Assembly (NCBI GenBank): GCA_027923505.1
Contig: BROI01000031.1
Coordinates: 1-64,000 of the forward strand
Direction: 5' to 3'
Origin: Mayamaea pseudoterrestris
Lineage: Eukaryota; Bacillariophyta; Bacillariophyceae; Sellaphorales; Sellaphoraceae
Length of the DNA stretch: 64,000 bases
Of the stretch, positions 47,261-58,498 are shown piece after piece; position 1 is the stretch's first letter, and each line of letters begins with the position of its first letter. Position numbers and translations under genes: made by a program. Under the pieces are notes generated by a model. It worked only from the letters and a program-made list of their open reading frames with translations. It did not search any database and was not told where the DNA came from.

Positions 47261-49693
47261 TTATCCGCAGGTACAATTGCAAGCGCATTCCACGTCTTGA
47301 CAATCGATTTGAAGCTGCATTCCTTCAACAAATGGCGTCAAGGCTTGACACACAGATAACGGCACCGAGCCTGTTAAATCATTGAACTGCACAAATATTT
47401 CTATTGGAGCATTACCTCCCAAATTGCTGAATTGCGAAGGAATCGTTCCCGAAAGGAGGTTACTGCTAAGATCCATGACTGTAGAATTTCAGGTGTGTGA
47501 GTGACAAGGTTGGCATGCCGCGTTGCTTGCTGCTGCAATGACGTTCACGTACAGTAGCAGTCGCGCAAAGTTCCCATTTCGGTGGGAATTTCGCCCGAGA
47601 GTCCGTTGCCCCCACTGTTAAATGAGAATAGTTTAAAAGGTGTTACAAGTTAGCACAAGGGCAAAGGGCCAGCGAGGCTCGGCTTGACGTACATGTTAAA
47701 CTCGCCAACTACTGTCAACGCCCCTAATTCTGTGGGTATCGTGCCGGTCAACAAGTTTTCATGAAAATAATATGCAATCATGGACTGATTCCACATGGCA
47801 AGCTCTGTCGGAAGCGTTCCCGTGATTTGATTTATAGCCAAGGAAAAGTCTGTTGCCTTTGTCAGCTTTGCAATCTCGGTTGGAATTGTCTTTTCGTGGA
47901 GGGCAAAAGGCGCAAGGAGCAGAGTGAGCCAAACGATTCAGAGCGAACCTGTTTAAATTGCGACGACTTACCCCGTACAATCGCGTCTGCTGCTCAATTT
48001 CCAAGTAAATCATGTTCGTCAACTTTCCAATCTCTGTTGGTACCGTCGAGACCAATTTGTTCACACCCCAGTACACATATTCGAAATTTGTTAGTAAGCC
48101 CAAAGTTGTGGGAATGCTGCCGCTAAATTCATTGTATTTCAAGCCGAACTCCCGCAGCGAAGTTGCGCCACCAATCTGATTCGGAATCGAACCGTGCATC
48201 AGGTTTTCATCGAGCCGAAGGGACCGTAAGTTTGTCATGCGACCCAATATGGTTGGAATTGTGCCAGTCATTTGATTGCCATTGATTTTCCAGTGTGCCA
48301 CCTGCTCCATGGACCACAATTCATCGGCAATGCTTCCCGAAAGTTGATTGTCATAGAGTCGAATGTCATTTAGCCTTGTGAACTTTGTCATTGCTAGAGG
48401 AAACGTACCCCGCAGTTGGTTTCGGGGAAGTCGCAGATTCACCAACTGCTGCATGCTCTTACTCCAGCGCTCCATCATATTGGTGAAATTGGCTTGCAGG
48501 TTGCACTCGTAGCAGTCAAACGTGCGCAACCGCGTGAGTTGATTGAAAGTGGTTGGTATCGGTCCGGTCAACGCATTGTAGTTGAGTGAAAGAGTCGTGA
48601 GTTTCGTCAGCAAGGCGATTTCCAGCGGCAGCGTCCCCTTTAGATTGTTGGCTCCCAGTCGCAACTCCGACAAGTAGCCAGTGTCGCGACAATAGTCAAC
48701 GTAGTCACTGTAGTTCAAAACGCGATCGTTTGGATAGTTGTTGGTGTTCAGATTCGTCGAGCTAAACCAGAGACACAAGTCATCACTCGACAGCCAGCTC
48801 GTCGCGTTGGCCCAGTTGTAACCATCCGTGCTAAAGTACAAGACGCCGAGCGCGAACCGCGTCGTGAGCTCCTCCTCCGAGTACGCTTCCAAAGAAGCAT
48901 CTCGCAGCGATACAGTCGTTTTGGAATCCAAGACGAGTCGCTGCCACGCCTTTCCTTGCGGCGAGGCGGGAACAAAGTTGCTGTTTGACCATCGCGTCGT
49001 TTCGAACCACTTTGTCATTGAAGCAGCTCGACTCGCGGACGCAACGTCCGCTTGCAGAGCCTGCGTCGTGTACGCTGGCAATGAGTTGGCGACTCGGTAC
49101 AAGGTGGTGTCGTTGTTGTTCGTCCACCAGTTTGCATTGTTGATGCTGCTGGCAGTTGGCTCGTTGCGTTTGCCAATCATCACGACACTGGTGGTCACAA
49201 CAATGACAATCACCGCCACTAATATGACGACGATTATTACAAGCCGCCGTCTGTCAACGAGACAGTCGTTCTCGTCTGGAACAGGCTTGGCGCTGTAGAC
49301 GGGTTCCTCGTGCTGCGTCGCGTCTTGTGGCGGTGCCTTGCGGCGCGAGGTAACCGTCGCGGGAATGGTGGCAACGGGGAGAAAATGCTGCGTTGACACG
49401 GCTCGATTGTTAAAAGTGGTTGGAACTACTGGTTGATGGTTGGCTGCTGCTACAGATGACTCGGTAGACTGCTGCTGCATGACAGTGGGAGGAACTTGCC
49501 CATCCTGAAGCACCTTGGATCCCACCAAATCTTGAAACAAGCTGGAGGAGTCGGCTGCCGATGAAGAGACGCCCGTGGAGCTCTCTGGCGCAGTACCGCT
49601 GGTTCCTTCCTCGAGATCCGTTGCAGCAACATAATCTTGGTTGTTTTCGCTGCTGCCATTGCTCGGTTGATTTGTCTCCGATGCGGTCGACAT
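47261..49693 (-). CDS. Single-pass membrane leucine-rich repeat protein
   Basis: Four exons, 47972-49693, 47693-47889, 47553-47614 and 47261-47478, with GT-AG introns of 82, 78 and 74 bases; all junctions keep the repeat frame, giving 732 residues. A Ser/Thr-rich N-terminal tail (about 150 residues) precedes a membrane helix (RLVIIVVILVAVIVIVV, about 150-175). The long C-terminal part then carries about ten plant-type LRRs (LxGxIPTxLGxLTxL, for example LYGTIPTEIAKLTKATDF, rebuilt across intron 1). The last LRR is followed by a Cys-rich end (DCQDVECACNCTCG). There is no kinase domain. Diatoms have many LRR proteins of this layout; likely a surface sensor or adhesion protein with the LRRs outside. 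Divergent from the DUF6824 gene across the second CRE-like block. Confidence 0.92.
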
Positions 49694-49928
49694 GATCTTG
49701 TCGCTGAATGCTTGACTATTGAAGAATACACGATCGAGTATCTGACAACCTTTCCAATGGATCCTGCAACAGCAAGAGGTGTATCATGAGCAGAAGGCAG
49801 TTTCGATCAAGCAGGCGGCGTAATTCGGTCGTGTCAAAGAGCTTTTCATGATGTCGTTCTTCACCGGCACGCCGTCGATGGCTCACTATCGCTCAAACAG
49901 TAGTGCCAAAAACTTTGATTTTCAAACT

Positions 49929-50060
49929 CGTGACGTAATTGACACTGGCACTCGTTTCGTACTATTGCCTTTGACACTGGCACCCGTTTCGTACTACTGC
50001 CTCATGACGTAACTGACACTGGCACTCGTTTCGTACTAGTGCCTTGAGACGTCTTGACAC
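49929..50060. promoter_or_regulatory. CRE-like repeat block in a divergent promoter, copy 2
   Basis: Three units containing GACACTGGCACTCGTTTC (one as GACACTGGCACCCGTTTC), with TGACGTAA at 49931 and about 50004 and GACGTC near 50048. Same order and spacing as the block at 32424-32552. It lies about 236 bases upstream of the LRR gene and 210 bases upstream of the DUF6824 gene. Confidence 0.65.
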
Positions 50061-50268
50061 ATCACTATAACCGCTTATAGTGGTCGAGATCAACTACAAG
50101 CGTGAAAACTAAATTACTATAGTACATACAGTAGTAACCACCGACGCACAATGGCGTCGCAAAAATCGCGCATGGTTCACACTTCACACTGCTCCGTTGC
50201 TTGTCAAAGCTACAACGACTATTAAATAATACAGAGGCAAGAAATGATTAACAGTTGAATCAGCTAGT

Positions 50269-51673
50269 ATGGAATCCTCATCGCAATTGCAGTCGCAGCA
50301 AGGTCTTCGTTCGCGTCCCCATGACGACGACTGCCATGACTCTTGTCACGACGGCAACGACGAACGGCGCTCTCAACAGCAGCAGCAACATGTCGGCGAC
50401 ACTACTGGACAAGGATCTAGTAACAGAGACTCGTTTCAAAGTGCTCTTGACAGTAGCAGCGGCTACCAAAGTCCTGGAAAGCAAGTTGCGACGACGCACG
50501 ACGACGAAACTGCACTCGCCGTCAATGCTGCTGCGCGCAAGAACCGTTTTAACATGGAGCGAAACGCGATTGTAACCATGATACCTTTAATCTCCGAGCA
50601 TGCGTCTCCGCATCGAGCCGCAAATCTTGCGTCTGTGACAGTCACGCTGCAAGATGACCAAGCTCAAGAACCGCATCATCAACAATCAGCACAGAAGCGA
50701 CGGAAACGACGTGCGCCATCACAAGCAGCCACTACCGTCAAGGGCGATCCCGTCGAGACGCCAGGCGCAAACGACATTTTATGTGGACGCGGCAAGCACA
50801 TTGCGGAACATGTGGGCTGTCTCAGGTTTCGCGCCTTGATTCGAGAACAAAAGAGCGAGTATAACGTCCATCGGTTCAAGTAAGTCAATAGTGACTTGAT
50901 GTATGTATACAGACTTGAAACGATATGACGGAAAAGATCATGCGCACTCAAAATTTGATTTATTACTCATTTTTCACAGATACGAAAAGGGAGCATTGGC
51001 GCGCCAAGTATTGGAACAAGTTGCCTCGATGGATCCGCCTGGTCGATTCCTGTCGCAAGGTTCCGACGGTCTTTGGCGCGACGTTTCCGCAACCAAGGCG
51101 CTGGAAAAGGTTAGCCAAGCGTTGCGAGAAAAAAAGTGGGATCATCCGATTGGTGCGAGTAGCAAATGTGAAACGGAAGCTGTGGATCGCAATGCTGATG
51201 CGGAGCGAAATGTAAACGGCAGCGACAAGTGTAATGCTCATCGCCGCCGCGAACGATTGCAACTCGCTCCCAACCACCCAAACTCCCACATTAGTCCGTC
51301 GGACATGCGACGTCGCGTCCGCGCTGGTGCACGCGTCTCCGTCTACGATCCGTCAACGGATACGTATAGTATGGGCGTGATACGCAAGCGACTGTCGACG
51401 CGGTTGCAGGTGGAAATGTTTCATGCTGCAAGCGGCGCACCGAACGTACGCGACGTGGACTTGAATCGCGACAAGATTCGCATTGATAGCCGCAAGCTAG
51501 TTATGAATAGTCGCAATCGAAAGGAGGATCGTGTCATGAACGACGAACGTATTGCAGATGGAGGAAGCGACGATGACGACCAGCCGCTGCCGTTGGATCA
51601 TGCATCGGAACAAATGATCGGCGGAACAGCTTGTGAATACGCACACAATAGAGCGCAAATCCAAAATACGTAA
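50269..51673 (+). CDS. DUF6824-domain protein
   Basis: Two exons, 50269-50879 and 50980-51673, with a 100-base GT-AG intron within the domain; joining gives YNVHRFKYEKGALARQVLEQ, about 434 residues. The N-terminal 160 residues are Ser/Gln/His-rich and look disordered. DUF6824 (about 170-290) begins NDILCGRGKHIAEHVGCLRF and continues through GRFLSQGSDGLWRDV to ALEKVSQALREKK. This domain is greatly expanded in diatoms and its function is unknown; the basic, nuclear-like composition suggests DNA or chromatin association, which is inference. After it, RRVRAGARVSVYDPSTDTYS and the next 35 residues resemble a Tudor/Agenet-like strand pattern, a weak call. The C terminus is acidic. Confidence 0.9.
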
Positions 51674-52149
51674 TTGAATCTGGAAGCGTCTGATATTCCC
51701 GACCATGTGAAAGTCTCGAGGGACGCCAAGAGTTGATGAATCATCGCGTAAGTGAGCATGATGGCACAGGGCGGATAATCGTTGCTTTTAAAACGAATTC
51801 AAGCAGCCTAGCATATTATACTCATTAACTGCACTAAGAACTAGTAGTTTGCGGCACTACTTTTTAATTTTAATTAGACGGCAGGCCCGACATATATCAG
51901 CACCAGAACCAAACGGAACAGCTTGTATTGGCAAATGAAGCCACAGGCTCGTCATACTTCACGATAGACAAGATCCAACTTACTGACATAATTATCTAAC
52001 ATCCGTAGTTGACGAGTTTGAAAGAGAAGAGAATCTTTGTAGGAAAGCATTCGAGCAAACTCCAGCTCCACACTGAGCGACGTTTCAACTCAGCGGAAGA
52101 TTCGTCCAAGACGATACGTGCTGTTGGTGGGCGAGCAAAATGTCCGACT
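51674..52149. other. Convergent intergenic gap
   Basis: About 480 bases between the stops of the DUF6824 and glycosidase genes. AT-rich in parts. No gene, repeat or RNA recognised. Confidence 0.4.
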
Positions 52150-53406
52150 TTATCTGCCATCGAAAGCAGTGGATACAATGGCGTAGCAGTGCATTCTTGT
52201 GTTTAACAGAGAACACGCCGACACTGTGCAGTCGTCAATAGACGACATGGCTTCCGTCAAGTATCGATCGGCCACCGGTATTCTACCATCTCGCGGAAAC
52301 CATGGCATGTCCTTTGCAACAACCATATTATTGTCTTGGCATGTGATGCAAACCACCGTCGCGACGGCCCGTTCACACTGCACCGGCACGTCCATGCACA
52401 TTGGTTGGCTCACGACTCTTCCGTAGTGCGTCAATACACTGGAACCGCCACCATCCAACGCAATCGCAAACGTCACCTGCTGCGCCAAAAGAATGTCGGC
52501 CAGCTCAGTGAGTCGCAAACCCTTGTTCCAAGGCCTTTGTTTGTCGAGTGATGTGACATGTGTGCGTGTGAGTTCTCCCATTGGAGGCCGTACAAGTGAG
52601 CGACACCATCTTCATCGTGGCATCGAATACAGTATGATAGCACAACTATTCACATTATTGCCACACTCACCAGTCTCGGCGCCATCCGCGACCACCATGA
52701 CAAGTTGGCTGTCCGCATTGACACCAATGGCGGTGCGCGGCGCCCGCAGTGCATCGTCATCACCTGACATAACAACATTCGTCGCGTTGTAGACGAGCCA
52801 TCCAAACCCCGTGACAAAGTCTTGCACGTTGAGTCGTTTCGCCTGCGCGTCATGCTGCAGTGCACCAAAAATCCAAGCATCGTGCGACTGCCCGAATCCC
52901 ACGTCGTTGACGGAAAACGAGTTGTAAAGAACGTTGCGACTCACGGTGGCACCCACCGGGCTGGCGTCAGGGTTGAATGGACCTCCGTTGCTGGCCCAGC
53001 AGCAGTGACGGGCTTGCTGCGACGTGCGCTCGCGTCGGTAGTGAACATGGTTGGTTTGCGGGTCAAGCGTGTCGTGACATGTGACTGTATTGTTGTTGCG
53101 TGAGTTGGAATCGCTACAAGTATCATTGCTGCTGCTGCTGCTGCGTCGCAAATATCTTTTCAACCTTTTGCCTTCTCTTGGCTTTGGTAGTATGATACTT
53201 ATGTTCAGTTCCGATGTTTGAAGAATATAAAAGTTTCGATGCGGAGACTCGTTGGGACGAAAGATTGTCAGATTTGTTGCCGTCTGCATCTTTGACTTTT
53301 GTATGATTTGAAGCGGAAACTCGTTGATGGCTGATGCGAGCGTCCAAGTTGACAAGATAGCAAATTTCACCATACTATGACTCCAAAGCTGTAGCATGGT
53401 TTCCAC
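52150..53406 (-). CDS. Phosphodiester glycosidase (NAGPA-like) secreted enzyme
   Basis: Two exons, 52667-53406 and 52150-52534, with a proposed GT-AG intron of 132 bases giving DGAETGEPWNKGLRLTELAD; total about 374 residues. The splice position was chosen because it alone joins the two halves in frame without a stop; the donor GTGTGG is non-ideal. A hydrophobic start (MVKFAILSTWTLASA) suggests secretion or a membrane anchor. The NAGPA signature blocks are ASNGGPF (about 135), DFVTGFGWLVYN, APRTAIGV, LVMVVADG and ALDGGGSSVL. The animal member removes GlcNAc from phosphodiester-linked mannose on lysosomal enzymes; bacterial relatives act on polysaccharide phosphodiesters. In a diatom the substrate is unknown, and cell-surface or secreted glycans are possible. 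No EGF-like tail. Confidence 0.88.
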
Positions 53407-53866
53407 CTTATGTACGTTGTCCTAATCGTTGAATCGTTGAAACAGAGTAGCAATCCTTCTTGCTGGTTGCCGATGTCCGATGTCCGATGTCACGTCGTTA
53501 TGCCAGCGTCAGCTTGTCAGCTTCGTTCGAGCAAATTCGCGAATACTTTCAATCTTGGCTACTATACGTCATGGTAATTATATATTCTGTACATTGCATT
53601 GAAGCTATGATTGCGTAAATCCTGATCATGTTCGCCATGGTGAGATTGGATGATGGTATGATGTCATCACGCGTCGTTTCGTTACTCACCATTGGCATTC
53701 TTACGGCACTGAAAAGACATTCTGAGTGCCGTTTTGAAATGGCGCGCCATGATCCATCATCCGTCGACGACGACTCTCGACTCTCATTCCAAGATTCGAC
53801 AATGGAGTGTACGGAACGAGGCGTTATCTGAATACATGTAGAGTAGCAAGTGAAGCAGTAATTGTC

Positions 53867-53916
<50 letters not shown>

Positions 53917-54300
53917 AGTAGAACATGGTGAGACGAGCAGCCATCATCAACTCCCTCGTCTCGTACATTTGCTTGCAAAATGACGTCTCCGTCGCAGCCT
54001 GCAATGTCATTCATCCGCAACAAGAATTGCAGTTGCTGCTGCTTCCCAAGAGACTAGTCAGGACGAACATGTTTCGTAATTGATTGCAAGGGGCGATAGC
54101 TCTGGCGGAAAAGGCGTCACCATGCCAAGCAATTTGACAGCACATGGAAACGGCCAAGGTGGGAGCCGCCATGCCAATTGATCGGCCCTCTTGGTGTCAC
54201 GTTCCGGCACCATCGAGAGGTATGTATGGTATATGAATAACAGCGTTGTTTTCATAATAGAATATGTACTTGAAGCTCATACATATATCGTTCGCCTTTC
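53407..54300. other. Intergenic region with a microsatellite, no convincing gene
   Basis: About 900 bases. Besides the (CAG)15 run it holds CCGATGT repeated three times near 53469-53489. A 153-codon minus-strand frame (53549-54010) owes its length to the CAG run, read as a Leu run, and has no recognisable domain, so it is not called. A 65-codon frame at 54058-54255 is also unsupported. Confidence 0.5.
53870..53914. repeat. (CAG)15 trinucleotide microsatellite
   Basis: Fifteen uninterrupted CAG units, in an intergenic region. Length is probably polymorphic. Confidence 0.97.
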
Positions 54301-55392
54301 TCAATAAAATTCTATATGATCCTCGCCTAGGTCGTTTCGCACATGTGTTCCAGCATCTCTCCTCAATATCTTGTCCGCATCGTTCAACGAGCCAATCGCT
54401 CCATAGCCGCCACCACCACCGCTTTTAGCGGCAAACTCGCACACTGCGTCTACCTTTGGACCCATTGAGCCGCTTGGAAAATGACTCATGAGTGACAATA
54501 GCTTTTCAGGCGAGACTGACTTGATCCATCGTTCGTCCTTGGTCTTGTAATCGATGGCGACTGCGGAAACATCCGTCAAAATTAGTAAACCAGTGGCGTC
54601 TAAATCCAGCGCCATCATGCACGCTGCGCGATCCTTGTCAATGACAGCTTCCACACCGCGAATGGTACCATCTTTTTCTTGGACAACGGGTATGCCACCA
54701 CCTCCGGCGCAAATCACGACGCAGTCTTGTTTGGTCAAGCACTTGACGGCTTGCAGCTGACTCGGGAGCATTCGAATCGGCGGAGGCGAAGGCACTACCC
54801 GACGATAGCTGTCACCGTCTTGCTTGAATGTTCCATCCAACTTGTCTGCTTCCTCTTTGGAAAAGACGGGGCCGACAAACTTGGATGGATTGTCAAAGGC
54901 TGGATCCGATGGATCCACTATAATCTGCGACAAGACGGTCGCCATGCCGCGCGTTGGAGATATGTACTTTTGCATGGCCTGCTCCAGCAAGTATCCAATC
55001 ATGCCTTCAGTCTCGGCGTCGAGAACATCCAACTTGATAGCTTCTAGACCAGTCTCCTTCTTATAGGAGGTTGTTTCCAGGAATAGTAAACCAACCTGCG
55101 GGCCATTGCCATGAACTATTGTAACGGTGTGTTCATCGAGCAGTCCTTTGAACGATTTCATGCCCTCCTCAATGTTGCGACGCTGATTGTCCATGGTCAT
55201 TTGCTCGTTTCGCTTCAGCAAAGCGTTTCCGCCCAAAGCCACGACAATGTGCGGTTTGCTGCTTGCCGACACGAGACGACTTTGTAGTGCAACGACAACT
55301 GATCGAGCCGTCCTGCGAATTGCATACCTCTTATCAAGCAAATTGGATAGCATTTTGCGTCTGACGTTGAGTGAGGTTATCACGGTTGTCAA
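54301..55392 (-). CDS. Carbamate kinase with a probable mitochondrial presequence
   Basis: Single exon, 363 residues. Catalyses reversible phosphoryl transfer between carbamoyl phosphate + ADP and carbamate + ATP. The first 45 residues are basic, hydroxylated and free of acids beyond one Asp (for example [20 protein letters not shown]), like a mitochondrial presequence. The enzyme then starts at [12 protein letters not shown]. Family motifs: [12 protein letters not shown]; the PSF-loop region [49 protein letters not shown]; and [14 protein letters not shown]. Length and motifs match bacterial ArcC. In algae the role may be ATP or carbamoyl phosphate handling near the urea cycle, which is inference. 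It is head to head with the GTPase gene, with 329 bases between starts. Confidence 0.95.
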   Translation of the reverse strand: MTTVITSLNVRRKMLSNLLDKRYAIRRTARSVVVALQSRLVSASSKPHIVVALGGNALLKRNEQMTMDNQRRNIEEGMKSFKGLLDEHTVTIVHGNGPQVGLLFLETTSYKKETGLEAIKLDVLDAETEGMIGYLLEQAMQKYISPTRGMATVLSQIIVDPSDPAFDNPSKFVGPVFSKEEADKLDGTFKQDGDSYRRVVPSPPPIRMLPSQLQAVKCLTKQDCVVICAGGGGIPVVQEKDGTIRGVEAVIDKDRAACMMALDLDATGLLILTDVSAVAIDYKTKDERWIKSVSPEKLLSLMSHFPSGSMGPKVDAVCEFAAKSGGGGGYGAIGSLNDADKILRRDAGTHVRNDLGEDHIEFY

Positions 55393-55721
55393 TGATACTG
55401 AGCGAGGCTGGTATTGATACAGAGCGAGTTTGATAATGATATTAGTCGGAAGCGTCGCCTTCTACAGTTTTCTTACGCAAGGTCGAAAGCGAAGCTAGCA
55501 AACGCGAATTGCGATCGAGAAGTGAAGTGCTTCTAAACGTTCCACACGGCGATAGATACGTGACGAAAAGACTCTTTCGATCGCTCGCGAGCACTCGGAG
55601 CTCCGCCACTTTCGTCGGGTTCGCATCCGTCCCACGAGGAAGCTCTCACCGATTGGCACATAAAAACCAAAGCACCACGGCAATCATTTTTCACAAACGA
55701 AGATTATTGATCGATATCACC
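55393..55721. promoter_or_regulatory. Bidirectional promoter region, carbamate kinase and COG2403-type GTPase
   Basis: 329 bases between the two start codons. In the GTPase direction the frame is open back to 55509 with an Arg/Ser-rich reading, so an N-terminally extended (targeted) form starting at 55509 is possible. No known motif recognised. Confidence 0.45.
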
Positions 55722-57366
55722 ATGCTGTCTTCATCTCGATTCCATGTCAAGCAGCTCGCCAAGAAGGGGCAAGACAATGTCCTCATTCTCGGCGCAGCAG
55801 GCCGCGATTTCCACGATGCCATGAGCTATTGGTTCCTTCTTCCAAACACCAAAGTCAAGGCTATAACGGCACAGCAGATTCCTGGAATCAACAAGCGAAT
55901 CTTTCCGCCGGAGCTTTGCCGTAACGACGAGAACGACAACTTGTACCCGCATGGAGTTCAGATACATCCTGAAGAGGAGTTGGAGTCGCTCATTAGCGGC
56001 ATGCAGGTGACTACTTGTGCTTTGGCGTACTCGGATCTAAAGTTTGAAACGGTTCAGGTAAGCAGGACAATTGACGCAAGATAAAAAAATTTGTGGAACA
56101 GTGATGAATCAACCCGCTCATACTATTCGCACTCTCCTTCACGTCAGTCCCTTGCTGCTCGGGTCAACGCGGCAGGAGCCAAGTTTGTCCAGTTGCCTCC
56201 CATTTTGACCATGCTTGAGTCAACCAAGCCAGTGATTGCCGTCTGTGCCAGTCGCACAGGCGTGGGCAAGTCGCAAACGACGCGCTACATTGCCAAGTAC
56301 TTGAAATCAAAGGGATTGAAAGTGGTTGCCGTTCGTCACCCCATGCCGTACGACAAGGATTTGCTTTCGCAGCGATGCCAGCGCTACGAAACATACCAGG
56401 ACATGGACAAGTACAATTGTACCATTGAAGAGCGCGAAGAGTATGATCGTCACATTGCCAGTGGCACGTTGCTCTTTGCTGGCGTCGATTATGAGATGAT
56501 TCTTCGCGAGGCCGAAAAGGAAGCGGACGGTAAGTCCTATTGGAGCGCAAGTATAACATTGCGAGAAAGATTGGGTAACTCACTCCAACATCTCTATATT
56601 ATAATATTATGTCTGCACCATTGTTTCAGTCATTATCTGGGACGGCGGCAACAATGACTCTCCATTCTATAAGCCTGACCTTCTCATTACGCTGGTGGAC
56701 TCGCTGCGCCCATTGGACGAGACTGGATACTATCCAGGCGAAACCAATGTTCGCATGGCCGACTTGATTGTGATTGCCAAGACGAATCAGTTGGATAGCT
56801 TGCAAACGGCGGTGCAGCACGAGCAAAAGCTGCGCGAAATTACGAAACCAGACATTCCCATTCTCTTTGGTGCGTCCATTGTGACACCCGAGGCGCGCGA
56901 CCCTGCCACGAACGAAGCACTTGGCGAAGAAGAAGCGACCGCCATGGTCAAGGGCAAGCGCGTCTTGGTGATTGACGACGGACCGACTCTGACGCATGGC
57001 GGCATGGCGTACGGCGCTGGCTACGTTCTCGCCAAGAATTTGGGCGCCAAGGAAATTGTTGATCCACGTCCCATCGCCAAGGGAACCTTGAAGGCCACCT
57101 TCAACAAGTTTACGCACTTGAAATCGGTCATTCCCGCCATGGGATACGGAGCGGAGCAGGTGCACGACTTACGGGAAACCATTGAGGCAGCCGACTGCGA
57201 TACGATTGTTCTTGGCACGCCCTTTGACATTAATCGCGTCATGAAGCTTGACAAGCCATTGGTGATTGCTCGCTATGAGCTCTCCATTCCTGACCACGAA
57301 GTGGTGTTGCAGGAGGCGATCAACTCGGTGTTGGATGAATTTGGACTCAGCTTTGCGGCGGCGTGA
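55722..57366 (+). CDS. COG2403-type GTPase, annotated as cyclic 2,3-diphosphoglycerate synthetase
   Basis: Three exons, 55722-56057, 56148-56529 and 56630-57366, with GT-AG introns of 90 and 100 bases; 484 residues. The start MLSSSRF has a strong context (CACCATG); an in-frame ATG at 55509 would add a 71-residue basic, Ser-rich leader. Features in order: Rossmann-like NVLILGAAGRDFHDAMSYWF; AITAQQIPGINKRIFPPEL; a P-loop ASRTGVGKSQTTR; VVAVRHPMPYDKDL; CTIEEREEYDRHI; EKEADVIIWDGGNNDSPFY (rebuilt at the second intron); PGETNVRMADLIVIAKTNQ; and a C-terminal GTHGG-like DGPTLTHGGM. Mostly known from archaea and bacteria. The synthetase name comes from a methanogen enzyme, and the reaction in other lineages is unproven. 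Motifs look intact. Paired with carbamate kinase. Confidence 0.9.
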
Positions 57367-57602
57367 GGAAATGAAGTGAGTGCTGTGGCATGACAATACC
57401 ATGCATATCATTACAATTATAGCTTTAGAGACTTATAATTAGTACGTTACATTATATCAGTTGGTTGGTCATTTGCGCGTAAGGTAGATACATCGGTACT
57501 GTACGGCTTGCGTAGCTATTCTTGATAGCTTCGACATAACTGACACGTTAGCTAACATCGATCCGGCATTGAAAACCACGTCATCAGGCGAACTGGCATG
57601 CG

Positions 57603-58316
57603 TTGGAGAGCATGACCGAATGTGACCATGGCAAAGCAACCGCTGCAGGAGCCTCCATTCCCTCGCTTCAGTCTCTCGACATTAATCTTTACGAAATAAC
57701 CATGTCGGAAGGTTTCAGCTCCACCTTTGATCGCTACGACGACGAATTCGTGTCACTGACGCAACAAATCGAAACATCCCTCCGCCAAGAGTCTCCGTCG
57801 CCCTACACGCTCAATTTGCTGGTGCAATGCGACGACTTGATCAAGCAAATGGCGCTGGAGGCGCGATCCAATGAAGGCTCCCTCAAGCGATCGCTGCTGG
57901 AAAAGGTTCGCTTGTGCAAGACCAAGTATCAAAGCCTCCGGGCCGAGTCGGATCGCATCAGTCTCATGGCGGCGAATCACAGTAATAGCAATCATGCATC
58001 GAGTGACACTATCGATCGCTTGCGCCGCAACGAAGACTTGCTGTCGCAGCAGTCCGACACGTTGGAGCGCGCCCGACGGACCATGGAGGAAACCGAGGCG
58101 GTCGCTTTGGAAATCACGGAGGAACTCGGACAGAACCGCGAAACGTTAATGAGCGCGCATGGACGAATTCGTCACGTGAGTGGACTGACGGGACGAGCGA
58201 GACGAGTCTTGACTAGTATGAATCAACGAGCCATGCAGCAGAGAATGATCATGTATGGCGTTGGAGTGGCGCTGGTGGTGGGGTTCTTGGCGCTGCTGTA
58301 CGGACTGTGGTCGTAG
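57603..58316 (+). CDS. Vti1-like Qb-SNARE
   Basis: Single exon, up to 237 residues; a later in-frame ATG at 57702 (MSEGFSSTFDRYDDEF) gives the more typical Vti1 start. An N-terminal helical bundle (about 35-125) is followed by a SNARE helix (about 140-210) with the heptad pattern LLSQQSDTLERARRTMEETE and a LGQNRETL stretch whose Gln is the likely zero-layer residue. A C-terminal membrane anchor (YGVGVALVVGFLALLYGL) ends three residues from the stop. Vti1 proteins mediate Golgi, endosome and vacuole fusion. It converges with the small minus-strand gene downstream. Confidence 0.87.
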   Translation: MESMTECDHGKATAAGASIPSLQSLDINLYEITMSEGFSSTFDRYDDEFVSLTQQIETSLRQESPSPYTLNLLVQCDDLIKQMALEARSNEGSLKRSLLEKVRLCKTKYQSLRAESDRISLMAANHSNSNHASSDTIDRLRRNEDLLSQQSDTLERARRTMEETEAVALEITEELGQNRETLMSAHGRIRHVSGLTGRARRVLTSMNQRAMQQRMIMYGVGVALVVGFLALLYGLWS

Positions 58317-58498
58317 CTGTTTCATGCGTCTTTTACAAGACGAAATGATTGTCGATGACTTGCGCAATCTATGCGTCAACATGAGTTACAAAGTTTGGTT
58401 ATTATTCATTCTGTCTACTACCGATGTTTAGCTATGGCTGTTCATCTGTAGCTAATGATTCTGGAACAATTCGCATACGTACGCCTGCCGCCAATGAT

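Noticed and set aside
53549-54010. 153-codon minus-strand frame with a long Leu run
   Set aside because: The run is the (CAG)15 microsatellite. Flanking sequence shows no domain, signal or supporting splice context.
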